From Saccopteryx bilineata (Eukaryota > Chordata > Mammalia > Chiroptera > Emballonuridae), in NCBI RefSeq assembly GCF_036850765.1, contig NC_089491.1, forward strand, positions 86,894,740-86,958,739: a DNA stretch of 64,000 bases, written 5' to 3'. The notes beneath the pieces were generated by a model. That model searched no databases, had not been told where the DNA came from, and was given only the letters and a program-made list of their open reading frames with translations. Both the position numbers and the translations under genes were made by a program. This document shows, piece by piece, positions 47,325 to 61,079 of the stretch. How positions within the stretch are numbered: position 1 is the first letter of the stretch; the number at the start of each line of letters is the position of its first letter.

Positions 47325-50300
47325 ATGGCAATGAACAACTACATATAAATAATAACCTTAAATGTAAATGGATTAAATGATCCAATCAAAAGACATAAGG
47401 TAGCTGCATGGATAAAAAAACAGGACCTGTACATATGCTGTCTACAAGAGACACACCTTAAAACAAAAGATGCACATAGACTGAAGGTAAAAATAGAAAA
47501 AAATATTTCATGCAAATTGAAATAAAAAAAAGCTGGGGTAGCAATACTTATATCAGACAAAATGGACTTTAAAACAAAGCCTATAATAAGAGATAAAGAA
47601 GGACTTTACATAATGATAAAGGGGGCAATCCAACAGGAAGATATAACCATTATAAATATCTATGCACCTAATATAGGAGCACCTAAATATATAAATATAT
47701 GAATCAGACTTTGATGGATATAAAGGGTGAGATCAACAGCAATACTATAATAGTAAGGGATTTTAATTCCCCACTAACATCACTAGATAGATCCTCAAGA
47801 AAGAAAATTATCAAAGAAACAGCAGACTTAAAGGACACACTAGATCAACTGGATTTAATAGATATCTTCAGAACCTTTCACTCTAAAGCAGCAGAATATA
47901 CATTCTTTTCAAGTGCTTATGGTATATTCTCTAGGCTAGACCACATGTTAGGGCACAAAAGTGATCTCAACAAATTAAGAAGATTGAAATCATATCTAGC
48001 ACTTTATCTGATCACAATTACATGAAACTAGAAATCAACCACAACTAAAAACTCAAAAATTCTCAAGCACATGGAAGCTAAATAGCAGTATGTTAAATAA
48101 AAAATGGATTAACAATGAGATTGAAGAAGAAATAAAAAAAATTCCTAGAAATGAATGATAATGAGCATACAACAACTCAAAATTTATAGGACACAGCAAA
48201 AGCAGTACTGAGAGGGAAGTTCATAGCACTACAGCCATACTTTAAGAACCTAAAAAAAGCTCAAATAAACAACTTAACCCTGCATCTAAAAGAACCAGAA
48301 AAAGAATAGCAAGTAAAGCCCAGATGTAGTAGAAGGAAGGAAATAATAAAGATCAGAGTGGAAATAAATGACATAGAGTCTAAAGAAACAAAACAGAGGA
48401 TCAATGAAACTAGGAGCTGGTTCTCTGAAAAGGTAAACAAGATCAATGAACCGTTAAATAGATGCACCAAAAAAAAAAAAAAAAAGAGAGAAAGGACTCA
48501 AATAAATAATATTAGAAATAAGAATGAAAAAATAACAACTGACAAAACAGAAATGCATAATATTGTAAGAAAATACTATGAAGAACTGTAGCCAAAAAAC
48601 TAGACAACCTAGATGAAATAGACAAATTCCTTGAAACATGCAATTTACCAAAAATCAATCTGGAAGAATCAGAAAACCTAAACAGACTGATTATAACAAA
48701 TGAGATTGAAGCAGTTATCAAAAAACTCCCAAGAAAGAAAAGTCCTGGGCATGATGGCTTCACAAGTGAATTCTACCAAATATTCAAAGAAGAACTAACT
48801 CCTATCATTCTCAAGCTATTTCAAAAAATTCAAGAGGAAGGATGTCTTCCAAGCTCCTTTTATGAGGCAAGCATAATTCTGATTCCAAAACCAGACAAAG
48901 ACAGCACAAAGAAAGAAAATTATAGGCCAATATACCTGATGTATATAGATGCTAAAATCCTCAGCAAAATATTAGCAAACCAGATCCAGCAATATATGAA
49001 AAAAATCATACACCATGATCAAGTGGGATTTATTCTGGGGAGGCAAGGCTGGTACAATATTTGCAAATCAATCAATGTGATTCATCACATAAACAGAAAA
49101 AAGAAGGAAAACCACATGATAATTTCAATAAATGCAGAAAAAACATTTGATAAAATCCAGCACCCATTCGTTATCAAAACTCTCAGCAAAGTGAGAATAC
49201 AGGAAACATACCTCAACATGATAAAGGCCATCTATGACAAACCCACAGCCAACATCATTCTCAATGGGCAAAATTAAAAACAATTCCTTTAAGATCAGGA
49301 ACAAGGCAGGGGTGCCCCCTTTCACCACACTTATTCAGCATAGTTCTGGAAGTCCTAGCCACAGCAATCAGACAAGAATAAGAAATAAAAGGCTTCTAAT
49401 TTGGAATATAAGAAGGAAAACTATTATTATTTGCAGATGATATGATATTGTATATAGAAAACACTAAAGTCTCAGTCAAAAAACTACTGAACCTGATAAA
49501 TGAATTCAGCAAGGTGGCAGGATATGAAATTAATACTCAGAAATCAGAGGCATTTTTATACACCAACAATAAGCTGTCAGAAAGAGAAATTAAGGAAACA
49601 ATCACCTTCATTATTGTAACCAAAAAAATATAATACCTAAAATTAAATTTAACCAAGGAGGTTAAAGACTTGTACTCAAAAAATTATAAAACAATGATAA
49701 GAGAAATCAAGGAAGATACAAACAAGTGGAAGCATATACTGTGCTCATGATTAGGAAGAATAAACATCATTAAAATGTCTATATTACCCAAAGCAATTTA
49801 TAAATTCAATGCAATACTAATTAAAATACCAATGACATACTTCAAAGGTATAGAGCACATATTCCAAAAATTTATATGGAACCACAAAAGAATACGAATA
49901 GCCTCAGCAATCATGAAAATGAAGAATAAAGCAGGAGGTACCACACTTCCCGATACCAAGTTATACTACAAGGCCATTGTACTCAAAACAGCCTGGTACT
50001 GGCATAAGAACAGTCATATAGATCGATGGAAAAGAACTGAGAACCCAGAAATAAACCCACACTTATATGAACAACTGATATTTGACAAAGAGGTAAGAAC
50101 ATACAATGGAGTAAAAACAGCCTCTTTAATAAATAATGTTGGGAAAATTGGACATCTACCTGCAAAAAAATGAAAGTAGACCACCAACTTACACCATTTA
50201 CAAAAATAAACTCAAAATGGATAAAAGACTTAAATGTAAGCCGTGAAACCATAAGCATCTTAGAAGAAAACATAGGCAGTAAGCTCTCTGACATCTCTCG

Positions 50301-51140
50301 CAGCAATATGTTTGCCAATTTATTTCCAAGGGCAAGTAAAATTAAAGACTGGATAAACAAATGAGACTATATCTAACTAAAAATCTTTTGCACAGCTAAA
50401 GACAATAAGAACAGAATAAAAAAACAAACTACACAATGGGAGAACATATTTGACAATACGTCTGATAAGGGGTTAATAACCAAAATTTATAAAGTACCTG
50501 TAAAACTCAACAGGAGGAAGACAAACAATCCAGTCAAAAAATGGGCAAAGAAATGAATAGACACTTCAAAGAGGACATACAGATGGCCAATAGGCATATG
50601 AAAAAATGCTCAACATCACTAATTATTAGAGAAATGGAAATTAAAACCACAATGAGATATCACCTCATACCAGTCAAAATGGTGCTCATCAACAAAACAA
50701 TACAGAATAAGTGCTGGCCAGGATGTGGAGAAAAGGGAACTCTCCTGCACTGCTGGTGGGAATGCAGACTAGTGCAGCCACTATGGAAAACAGTATGGAG
50801 ATTCTTCAAAAAATTAAAAATCGAACTGCCTTTTTCCAAGTTGTCCCACTTTTAGGATTATACCCGATGAACACCACAGCAGTTTCAAAAGGAGGAATGC
50901 CCCTCCATGTTTATGGAAGCATTGTTCACAATAGCAAAGATCTGGAAACAGCCCAAGTGTCATTCAGTGGACAAGTGGATTAAAAAGCTGTGGTACATAT
51001 ATAATATGGAATACTACATCAGGAAATGATGTCATCGGATCTTTTACAACATGGATGGACCTTGATAACATTATACTGAGTGAAATAAGTAAATCAGAAA
51101 AAAACTAAGAACTGTATGATTCTGTACATAGATGGGACAC
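47325..51140 (+). pseudogene. ORF2: L1 ORF2 relic
   Basis: It starts at an ATG followed closely by a stop, then NVNGLN, the endonuclease (GVAILIS region, DFNSPLTSLDRSS, LDHMLGHKSDLNKL), the RT ([21 protein letters not shown] near 48970, FADD-like near 49435), and the cysteine domain ([18 protein letters not shown] near 50730). Numerous frameshifts and stops cut it into pieces of at most about 130 codons. It usefully preserves the ORF2 start that is missing from the younger copy at 20485. Confidence 0.88.
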
Positions 51141-51421
51141 AAAAATGAGACTCAGAATCATGGACAAGTGTGTGATGATTACCAGGAGGGGAGGGGGGAT
51201 GGAGAGGGAGGGGGTTGGTGGTGGGGAGGGGCACAAAGAAAACCAAATAGAAGGTGACGAAAGACAATTTGACTTTGGGTGAGGGGTATGCAACATAATC
51301 AAATGTCAAAATAAGCTGGAAATGTTTTCTGTGAACATATGTACCCTGATTTATCAATGTCACCCCATTAAAATTAATAATAAAAATAATTAAAATTAAA
51401 AATATATTTTATTCAAGTCAG

Positions 51422-51975
51422 GTTTATTTTTTATTTCTCCTGGTGATTGTAACAGAACCACAATTCTCCTCAAATTTTAAATGTTAAGCCTGATGATCCT
51501 TTATTAGTGGGACAATATTTTCTCCTAGAAAGAGTTTTCCACAATAAGTCTATCATAATTGACTCTCATCTTCAAACTTCAACCCATTCTCTTATGCTTT
51601 TTAACTGCTCAAGAAATCACCTATATGTCTTATGGTAAATCTTTCATTTATGTTTTTGATTATCTTTATTTACATCTAGCATTTATAGGAACTGCTGATC
51701 TTATAAAATGTACAAATAAAAAGAATATATCACTAAAAAGAATAAAATTTGCATATCAAAATCACAGAGAAACCTTTTTATTACTGAATTTAAGAAATAT
51801 TTAACTGCATGTTCTAAAATAAGGTAATCATAACTCAGTAGCCTATAGATATCAATTCATAATAGTCTTTTTCAAACATATTATATTGATGTGCTGAAAA
51901 AAAATTGGGTATTATGCCATCTACCATCCAAATTGTGCATTTGGAAAATACAATAAGTGGATTAGAAAGCTTTTG
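51422..51975. other. Unique AT-rich spacer
   Basis: No element or gene recognised. Confidence 0.5.
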
Positions 51976-52306
51976 TGATGCCTGACAAGGCAGTGGTGCA
52001 GTAGGTAGAGTATCAAACTGAGATACAGAGGACCCAGGTTCAAAACCCCAAAGTTGCCAGCTTGAGTACTGGCTCATCTGGTTTGAGCAAGGTTCACCAG
52101 ATTGAGCCCAAACTTGCTGGCTTGAGCAAGAGGTCACTCGCTCTGCTGTAGCACCAACCACCCTGGCCTGATTACGGCACATATGAGAAAGCAATCAATG
52201 AACAACTAAGGTGCTGCAACGAAGAACTGACACTTCTCATCACTCTCCCTTTCTGTCTGTCTGTCCTCTCTGTTTCTGTCACAGAAAACAAACAAACAAA
52301 CAAAAA
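51976..52306 (+). mobile_element. tRNA-derived SINE, family B
   Basis: Head GCCTGACAAGGCAGTGGTGCAG, B-box-like GGTTCAAAACCCC, 'GGCTTGAGCAAGAGGTCACTCG', 'GAAAGCAATCAATGAACAACTAAGG', C/T-rich end and an (AAAC)n tail. No clear TSD. Confidence 0.88.
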
Positions 52307-53020
52307 ACAAATTATGTGTTTTGCTCTGCATAGTGTATTAAGATTAGAATTGATTGTTAAATAAGCAACAATCATTTATTTCATATTTTAATTCTTAACC
52401 TTATAAAACAATATTTTATTCACGTTTACTCAGTTTAATCAGTCACTCTTGTTGCTGAAACAGTCTGAATATTCTGACAACGAAAGAGACAGAGTTTCAT
52501 AGTACTCAGTACAGAACCTGACGTTTGCCTGGTTTTCAATTTTCTTCATAATCTGTTGTTACACAATTTACTCAATTTACCCTCTCAGTTCTCTTTAACA
52601 TGCATATAGTATTTTAACCTAATACTACATTCATTTCTTGCAAGTCTAGAGTTTTGACCAAAAGATCTTTTCCGAGTGTTCAAATTGCTCTCATTTTTAA
52701 AGGACCAATCAAATTTTAAATTTTATCATCTTTATGACTCACTGTCAGATAAGTCTGCCCTTCACTGAGCTCCTTTAATACTAACATCTCTCAGTAAATA
52801 CTGTTTAATTGATTATTCCTTCAATGTTACTTGTCTCATATGTTATTTTATTTTTGACAAACTATATCATTAGTTTTTTCAGATTAATAGGCATGATTTC
52901 TGTTTTATTTTTAATAATCTAAAGCATTGTATTATGCATATAGCAGAAATAACCATTAATTAATTTAATTTTTTGGAATCTTATATAAGTGCAGCATTTT
53001 TTGTCTGTTTTATGATATTT
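52307..53020. other. Unique AT-rich spacer
   Basis: No element or gene recognised. Confidence 0.5.
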
Positions 53021-53029
53021 TATTTTTCA

Positions 53030-53190
53030 ATGAATTTATTGATATGACATTGGTTAATGCAATTATATAAATTTCAGGGGTACTATTCTATAGCACATCA
53101 TCTATATATTCTATTGTGAGTTTACCACTCCAAGCCAAGTCTCATTTTATCATCATTTATTTGCCACAGCATTTTTTATTCTGTGGTTTG
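53030..53190 (-). mobile_element. L1 3' end fragment
   Basis: 'TTATTGATATGACATTGGTTAATGCAATTATA', 'TACTATTCTATAGCACATCATCTATATATTC' and 'CACTCCAAGCCAAGTC' match the fragments at 9050 and 9400. 53191-53650 holds nothing recognised. Confidence 0.6.
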
Positions 53191-53751
53191 TTGGTGGAAA
53201 AAATAGAATTGCCAAGAGTCCTTTTAAAATATATTATCCTCTGTTCTACTCTGGACTGGGAATCACAGAGTGAGGCCCAACACTTTTTAGAAGTAGCCTC
53301 AGATAATTCTTATGCACACTATAGACTTGGAATAACTGAGTCTGGTGTTATGTTCTAATACACAAAAATTATTCCTCACCTTATCTTACTGTTGATCAGC
53401 ATTAAAGGGAAAGGCTCTTGCAATTCATCAAGTATTTTTAGACTCTTTTACTGACAAGATATTATTAGGATTAATAGTAGATGTATTTCAGTTTTTTATA
53501 TACCCTTTTCATGTATAACATTCAGATTACCACAAAAAAGAGAATATCAAAAGAAAGTTTCTTTGATAATCAGATCTCATAGTTGGTATGTTTGTATAAT
53601 CTAGTTTGTATAGTGAAAACACTTTATATGCTAAACAGAAAATTTATTTTAAACCAGAGTAGATAAACAGATAAAATACAAGACCCATATATATACTGTC
53701 TAAAAGAGATCCATCTCAGAGTGTAAGATACATACAAACTAAAAGTAAAGG

Positions 53752-53815
53752 GATGCTGTCCCTATCTGTCCCTCTCGCTGACTCTCTCTGTCTCTGCCAC
53801 AAAGAGATAAAAAAA
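53752..53815 (+). mobile_element. Severely 5'-truncated family B SINE
   Basis: Only the last ~60 bases of a SINE ('CTGTCCCTATCTGTCCCTC', 'CTGACTCTCTCTGTCTCTG') and its A tail. The L1 context repeats on either side (AAAAGTAAAGGGATG before, AAAAGTAAATGGATGG after), giving the TSD. Confidence 0.75.
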
Positions 53816-54230
53816 AAGTAAATGGATGGATTGTATTTCATGTAAATAGAAATAAAAAAACTTGGATAACAATCCTTATATTTGATAAATTAGACTTTAA
53901 AACAAAGGTTATAGTAAGAGACAAAGAAAGATATTATACAGTGATAAAGAGAACAATCCAACAAGACAATATAAATATTGTAAACATTTATGTATTCAGT
54001 GTAGGTGCACCTAAATATGTAAAGCAAATCTTGATGGACATAAAAGGAGATATCAAGAGTAACACAGTCATAATATGGGAATTTAGCATAATATTGACAT
54101 CAATGGATAGATCTTCCAGACAGAAAATCAACAAGGAAATTCTGGCATTAAGAGACACATTAGATTAGCTGGATTTAATTGATATTTTCAAAGCATTTTA
54201 TAGCAAAGCAGAAGACTACACATTCTTTTC

Positions 54231-54424
54231 TTTCTTTTTTTTTTTTATTTTATTAATTTTTAGAGAGGAGAGAGAGTGAGAGAGAGAGAGAGAGAGAAGG
54301 GGGAGGGAGGAGCAGGAAGCATCAACTCCCATATGTGCCTTGACCAGGCAAGCCCAGGGTTTTGAACCGGCGACCTCAGTGTTTCCAGGTCGATGCTTTA
54401 TCCACTGCGCCACCACAGGTCAGG
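54231..54424 (-). mobile_element. tRNA-derived SINE, family C
   Basis: Complete reverse copy with the perfect 15-bp TSD CTACACATTCTTTTC (54216-54230 and 54425-54439), inserted in an L1 endonuclease region. Confidence 0.95.
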
Positions 54425-54751
54425 CTACACATTCTTTTCAAGTGCACATGGGACATTTTCTAGGATAACCAACTCTTAGAATATAAAATAAGTCTCAATA
54501 ATGTTAAAAAGATTAATATCATATCAAGTGTCTTCTCTGACCATAATGGTATGAAATTAGAAATCAATCACAAGAAAAAAACCATAAAATACATGAAGAC
54601 ATGGAGATTAAATAACATGTTACTAAACAATGAATGGGTTAACAATGACATCAAGGAAGCAATCAAAAGATACCTTGTGGATGAAAATGAGAACATAATA
54701 ACCCAAACTTTATAGAACAGTGCAAAGACATTCTTAAAAAGAAAAGTCATA

Positions 54752-55112
54752 GGCCCTGGCCGGTTGGCTCAGTGGTAGAGCATCGGCCTGGTGTGCGGGA
54801 GTCCCGGGTACAATTCCTGGCCAGGGCACACAGGAGAAGCGCCGGTCTGCTTCTCCACCCCTCCCCCTCTCTTTCCTCTCTGTCTCTCTCTTCCCCTCCC
54901 ATAGCTGGGGCTCCATTGGAGCAAAGTTTGCCCGGGCGCTGAGGATGGCTCCATGGCCTCTGCCTCAGGCGCTACAATGGCTCTGATTGCGGAAGACCAA
55001 GGCCCCAAGATGGGCATCTCCCCCTAGTGGGCATGCCAGGTGGATCCTGGTCAGGCGCATGCGGAAGTCTGTCTAGCTGCCTCCTCGTTTCCAACTTCAG
55101 AAAATACAAAAA
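54752..55112 (+). mobile_element. tRNA-derived SINE, family A
   Basis: Complete head (TGGCTCAGTGGTAGAGCAT) and body, A-rich tail. Imperfect TSD AGAAAAGTCATA and AGAAAAAGCCATA. The CTCF-like site is lost (CTCCCCCTAGTGG). Confidence 0.92.
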
Positions 55113-56514
55113 AAAAAGAAAAGAAAAAGCCATAGCACATGAATGCCTACCTCAAGAAACGATAAGAAAATTAAATAAATAATCTAGCTTTACACTTAAA
55201 GGAACTTGAAGAGTAATAGCCAACAAAACCCAAAGTGAGTAGAAGAAAAAAGGATAATACAGATCAGAGCAAAAATAAACAAAATAGTGCCTAAAACACA
55301 ATACAAAAAATCAATAAAACCAAAACAAACAAGATTGGCAAACTTTCTGCAAGACTCATTAAGTAAAAAAGAAAGAGGATCCAAAATAAATAAAATAAGA
55401 ATTAAATAAATAGAAATAACAGCTGACAACAAAGAAATACCAAGGATTGTAAAAAAGTATTATGAAAAAATATATGCCAACAAATTGGAAAATCAGGATT
55501 AAATCGACAAATTTCTAGAAACATACAATTTTCCAAAACTGAATTAGATTCAGAAAACCTAAATAGGCAAATTATAGCTAGTGAAATAGAAGCACTAATA
55601 AAATATTCTCAGCAAATGAACATTCCAGACCAGACGGCTTCTCTGGTGAATTTAACCAAATAGTCAAAGAAGAATTAACACTTACCCTTCTCAAAGTATG
55701 CCAAATAATTTAAAAGGAGAGAAGACTACCAAGCTCATTTTATGAGGCCATTATCTTAATTCCAAAACCAGATAAAGATACTACAAAATAAAATATATAT
55801 AGACCAATAATGATGAACATAGCTGTTAATATCCTCAACAAAATATTATCAAAGTGGATCTAACAATACATTGCAAAGATCATACACCATGGTCAAGTGT
55901 GATTTATACTAGAGATGCAAAGATGGTACAACACCTGCAAAACAATAAATGTGATACACCACATGAACAAAATGAATGATAAAAATCTCATGATCATACC
56001 AATAAATGCAGAAAAACAATTTGATGAAAATCCAGCACTCATTTATGTTTACTATTCTCAAAAAGTGGGTATAGAGGGAATGTAACTCAATGTAATAAAG
56101 CCCATGTATGACAAATCCACAGCCAACATCATACACAACGGACAAATATTTACAAGTATTTCCCCTAAGATCAGGAACAAGACAAGAACGTCCACAGTTA
56201 TCACTCACGCAACATGGTACTTGAAAGCCTAGCCAAATTAATCAGAAAACAAGAAAAAATAAAAGATATTAAAAATGGAAATAAAAAAGTAAAACAGTCA
56301 TTATTTGCAGATGACATGATACTGTATATAAAGAACCTAAAAATTTCACCAAAACTATTAAAACTGTTAAATGAATTCAGTACAATAGTAGGGTATAAAA
56401 TAAATATCCAGAAATCAATTGCATTTTTATATACCAATAGTAAACTATCAGAAAGGGAAACTAAGAAAATCCCTTTCACAGTTGCTTAAAAAAAAAAAAA
56501 AAGAATAAATTTAG

Positions 56515-56850
56515 CCCCTGGCCAGTTCGCTCAGTGGTAGAGCATTGGCCCGGCATGTGGAGAAGAAATCATCTGCTTCTCCACCTCCGTCTCCTCTCTA
56601 TTCTCTCTTTCTGTCTTCCCCTTCCTGCAGCCATGGTTAGATTGGTTTGAGGGAGTTGGCCTTGGGTGCTGAGGATGGCTCCATGGCTTCCACCTCAGGC
56701 ACTGAAACAATGGCTTGGTTGCTCAGCAATGGAGCAACACCCCAGATGGGCAGAGCATCGCTACCTATTGAGCTTGTCAGGTGGATCTCAGTCAGGGTAC
56801 ATGCAGAGATCTATCTCTCTTCCTCCCCTCCTCTCACTTAAAATAAATAA
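56515..56850 (+). mobile_element. tRNA-derived SINE, family A, internally deleted
   Basis: Head CCCCTGGCCAGTTCGCTCAGTGGTAGAGC. The B-box segment is missing (a deletion joins CGGCATGTGGAG to AAGAAATCATCTGC). The body and an (AAAT)n tail follow. TSD about AATAAATTTA. Confidence 0.85.
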
Positions 56851-58689
56851 ATAAATTTAACCAAATACATAATAGATCTGTACTCAATACTCAGAAAATC
56901 ATAAGACATTGAAGAAAGAAATTGAAGAAGGTACAAATAAATGAAAGCATTATCATGTTTATGGATGGGAAGAATTAACATAATTAAAATGTCCATATTA
57001 CCCAAAGAAATCTATAAATTCAATATAGTTCCTATCAAGATACCAATGGTGTATTTCAATAAATGAGAACAAATATTCCAAAACTTTACATGGAACCACA
57101 AAAGACCCTAAATAGCCACAGCAATCTTGAGAGAGAAAACAAAGATGGAGAAATCATGCACCCTGATATCAAACTATACTATAAGTTTATAGTAATCAAA
57201 ACAACAGGGTACTGACATAAAAAACATACAGATAGATCAAAGAGACAGAACAGAGAAGATAGAAATAAACCCACAACTGTATGGTTAATTAATATTTAGC
57301 AAAGGAGGCAAGAACATACAACGGGGTAAAAATAATCTATTCTATAAATGATGTTGGAAAAATTGGACAAATATTTGCAAAAAAAATTGAAACTAGATGA
57401 CCTCCTTACACTATACACAAGAGTAAGCTCAAAATGGATTAAAGACTTAAATATTATATTCAAAAGCTATAAAAATTCTAAAAGAAAACATAGGCAATTA
57501 AATCTCAGATATTTATATAGCAATATTTCTTATAGCAATATTTTTTCTGATATATCTCCTCAGGCAATGGAAACAAAAGAAAAATTAAATAAATGAGATT
57601 ATATCAAACTAAAAAGTTTTGCACAGCAAAAGAAATCATTTACAAAATGAAAAGACAGCCCATTGAATGAGAGAACATATTCACCAATACACCTGATAAG
57701 GGTTTAATATAAAAAATTTATTAAGAACTTATAAACCTCAACACCAAAAATAAACAAAATCCAATTAAATATTGGGCGAAGGACTCAAATAAGTATTTTT
57801 TTAAAGAGAATATACAGATGGACCATTAACATGAGAAAAGATGCTCAACATCACTAATTATCGGAGAAAAGAAAATTGAAACCATGAGATATCACTTCAC
57901 ACTTGTCAGAATGGCTATCATCAATAAGTCAACAAACAAATGTTGGTAGCCTAATGCACTATTGGTGCAAATACCATTACAGCCACTGTGGAAAACAATA
58001 TTGAGTCACTTCAAAAAATTAAAGACGTAACTGCCTTATGACCCAGTGATTCTATTAATACTTCCAGGAGTTTATCTAAAGAAATCCAAAATACTAATTC
58101 AAAAACAGTACATGCATCCTTATGTCCATTGAAGCATTACTTAAAATAGCCAAAATTTGGAAGTAGCCATGACGCTTATCAGTAGATGAATGGATAAAAT
58201 GCTATGGTACATTTACACAATGGAATACTATTGATACATAACCATAAAAAGAAGGATATTTTTACCTTCTGTGATAGCATGAATAGATCTGGCAAGCATT
58301 ATGCTAAGTGAAATAAGAAAGTCACAGAAAGACAAGTACAATATGATTTTATTCTTATTTGGAATCTAATGAACAAAACTGATAAAATAGAAACACACTC
58401 ATACATAGAAGTAGGCTGACTACTGTTGGGGGTGGAGACTGGGTGAGGGGGCTGGAGAGATTGAGCAAAATTGACAAAAAAAACTTATGGACATAAACAA
58501 CAGTTTGGTGATTGTGGGGTATGGTGTAAAATGATATAAGGGCATTTACTTTTGGGGTGTGAACACATAGTACAGTGTACAGAAATGTGTTGTAATATAT
58601 ATTAGGCACTTCAAAACTGTATAATTATGTTAACCAGTGTTACCCCAACAAATTCAATGAAAAAAATAAAAGTGACCTATTCCAAAAAA

Positions 58690-60188
58690 GAGATTAAAAA
58701 ATATCAATGTATATCACTTTTTTCTCCCTAAAGATACTTTTTTTTAAAGAGGCAGAAACTTATACAAAATATAATTGGAGAAATGTATTTATCCTGTTTG
58801 TCTTTTGTTACTTTCCTATGGGTTATAGCCAGAAATCATTTTGTAAATTTTATGAAGAAAAAAATATGCCTTGTAATCCTACATAGGTGAGACTCCATTC
58901 TAGAGTAAAAAATTAAATTTTATTGGAAACCAATTACTCAGAAGCTTTTCAGCTTAAAAATAGTTTTTAAAATGACCTATTCATCACTGTTAGTTTAATT
59001 CATGGTAGGCTAATCAATTTAACTTTATGAACATACTTTACAGAAGAAGGTGGCCCATAGATAGAAACTTTGATTTTATTTTTAAAAAATTTTTGTGTGT
59101 AGAGGAAGAAAATGTACTTTCCAGATGTGCGTTTAATTTGTAACTAATACGTGTGCCATTCTCCAAGCCACTGTTTAGCTTCATCTTGGTACACAGGCAC
59201 CATTCCCACAGAAGTGGACATCTATATGGACACCGTAAATGAACAGCTGCACCATGCTAATCCATGTATCATATATTTGCAAATTGTTATGATCATTGCT
59301 CAGAAATTGCATCAGTTGCAGCTGCAGCGTTCTGAAAATATTTCAGACTTGTGACGGCTGGAACAACACAGAAATTATAATCATCTGACATCCATCACCA
59401 GTGCTGCTTCACTTGATTACATCAGTCAACAAATCCTGTGTAAGAAGACAGTGAAATAAGAAATAGCACAACCTTATCAATGAAAGAAATCTTCATCTTT
59501 TTTTCCCGATTCTAACTACTTCAAATTTCTACCATCTTCCTTTTCCATTTCAAACAATATCAAATACACAAACAGAATAAGAAAAAATATATATAGAGAT
59601 TTTTAAATGTCCATTAATGTACTACTTTTTAAGAAATGAATCAATAAGGGGCCCTAAAAAATCCTTGTCCCATGTGATGTAAGGTTGCTAAATATTAGTC
59701 TGAATATGATTTTATTTTTAATAGAGACTTATTAATCTTCTTATTTTTCTCTTTTATCCCCTTTGTTTTCTATTGTTTTCTTACTAAGAGACTAAGTATT
59801 TTCAATGTACAGGATACATAGAATTTCTTTTTCAATGCTGCTGTTTTATCTCTTAATACATATACTATGGTTCAATAATGCCCTACGGAAGGCTATCCAG
59901 AGCATTGATGTCTATGATGTCACAATACACAATTCAAGCTAGTGCATTTTATTAATAGCTCAGTTGTAACCTTTGTATTACTAGTTTTTCCTTAATTTCT
60001 CAGACAAGCTAGGTGACTTCATAAGGTCTACCACCAAGCAAAGTGATTTTACTTAACATGTGCTAAATAAATATTGTGGAATAAATTAATAAATAAATCT
60101 ATCTGATGAGCTGTTATAAAATTATATTTTGTCTTATCAAATTAAGATTCAATTAGACAAAAAATCCTAGTGTTGTAGCATGTAACAC
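58690..60188. other. Spacer with one less AT-rich island
   Basis: Mostly AT-rich. Positions 59140-59470 are more balanced and carry a 67-codon frame (59151-59354) without any domain I know. It could be an old exon-like or conserved non-coding piece, but nothing in the sequence proves it. Confidence 0.4.
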
Positions 60189-60202
60189 AAAACTTTCCAT
60201 TG

Positions 60203-60540
60203 CCTGACCAGGAGGTGGCACAGTGGATAGAGTGTCGGACTGGGATGCCGAGGACCCAGGTTCAGATCCCAAGGTCGCCAGCCTGAGTGTGGGCTCATCT
60301 GGTTCGAGCAAAAGCTCACCAGCTTGGACCCAAGATCGCTGGCTTGAGCAAGGGGATACTCGGTCTGCTGAAGGCCTGCAGTCAAGGCACATATGAGAAA
60401 GCGATCAATGAACAACTAAGCTGTCGCAATGCGCAACAAAAAACTAATGATTGATGCTTCTCATCTCTCCATTCCTGTCTGTCTGTCCCTGTCTATCCCT
60501 CTCTCTGACTCTCTATCTCTGTAAAAAAAAAACAACCCAA
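60203..60540 (+). mobile_element. tRNA-derived SINE, family B, well preserved
   Basis: Head GCCTGACCAGGAGGTGGCACAG, B-box-like GGTTCAGATCCC, GGCTTGAGCAAGGGGATACTCGG, GCGATCAATGAACAACTAAG, long C/T-rich end and poly(A). TSD AAAACTTTCCATTG (60189-60202) and AAAACCTTTCCATTG. Best preserved copy of the family here. Confidence 0.95.
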
Positions 60541-61079
60541 AAAAACCTTTCCATTGGCTGACCTTTGCTTGTCTTTTACCGTGGTTGCAAACTCCATGAT
60601 TTGCTGTACCACATATTATGTGGGAACATTCAGGATAAGAGCAGTATTTTAAGTCTCGTATATTAAGTCCTCTCTGTGAGAATTTTATCAATTAATAACA
60701 TATTTCAAATGACACTTTCTCCAGAAATCCATTTAAAGTATATAATTCCTTTTTTATTTTTTTAGTAAAGTTACAGAGTTGGACAACCACTACCAAAATC
60801 TAATATAGAATATTTTCATCACCTCATTTGATTCTCTTCATTTCTTTCTGTAGATTTGTATCAATATTGCCATCTGGTTTTACATTTTTTCCTCCAATAT
60901 ATCTTTGTTCTCACTTGTCTCCTTTATATTGATATTGTATATTTATATTGTATAATACTATGCAAATTATGTATATATATGCAATAACAAAAGTAGATAC
61001 ATATTTTAATTAATTTTTTAAACAGTTAAGAAAATGGAGAGGAAATATATAATTACACTGTTTTTTGTAACTACCTACA

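Larger units (their letters stand above)
45919..51406 (+). mobile_element. Nearly full-length, decayed LINE-1 (5.5 kb)
   Basis: A 5'UTR of about 460 bp, ORF1 relic, ORF2 relic and a 3'UTR with a G-rich tract (51185-51235) and A-rich tail. Near-identical TSDs TTTTATTCAATCAG (45905-45918) and TTTTATTCAAGTCAG (51407-51421) flank it. Its 5'UTR looks unrelated to that of the younger L1 at 16517, so it is from another L1 lineage or truncated beyond the monomers. Confidence 0.9.
53655..58685 (+). mobile_element. 5'-truncated long LINE-1 with four SINE insertions
   Basis: It begins inside the ORF2 endonuclease (CLQETH-like segment near 53695) and runs through DRSSRQKINKE (54120), the RT with an intact-looking [15 protein letters not shown] stretch (56300), and the C-terminus, to a 3'UTR ending near 58685 ('TTAACCAGTGTTACCCCAACAAATTCAAT'). 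Frames are broken throughout. SINEs at 53752, 54231, 54752 and 56515 split it. Confidence 0.85.
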
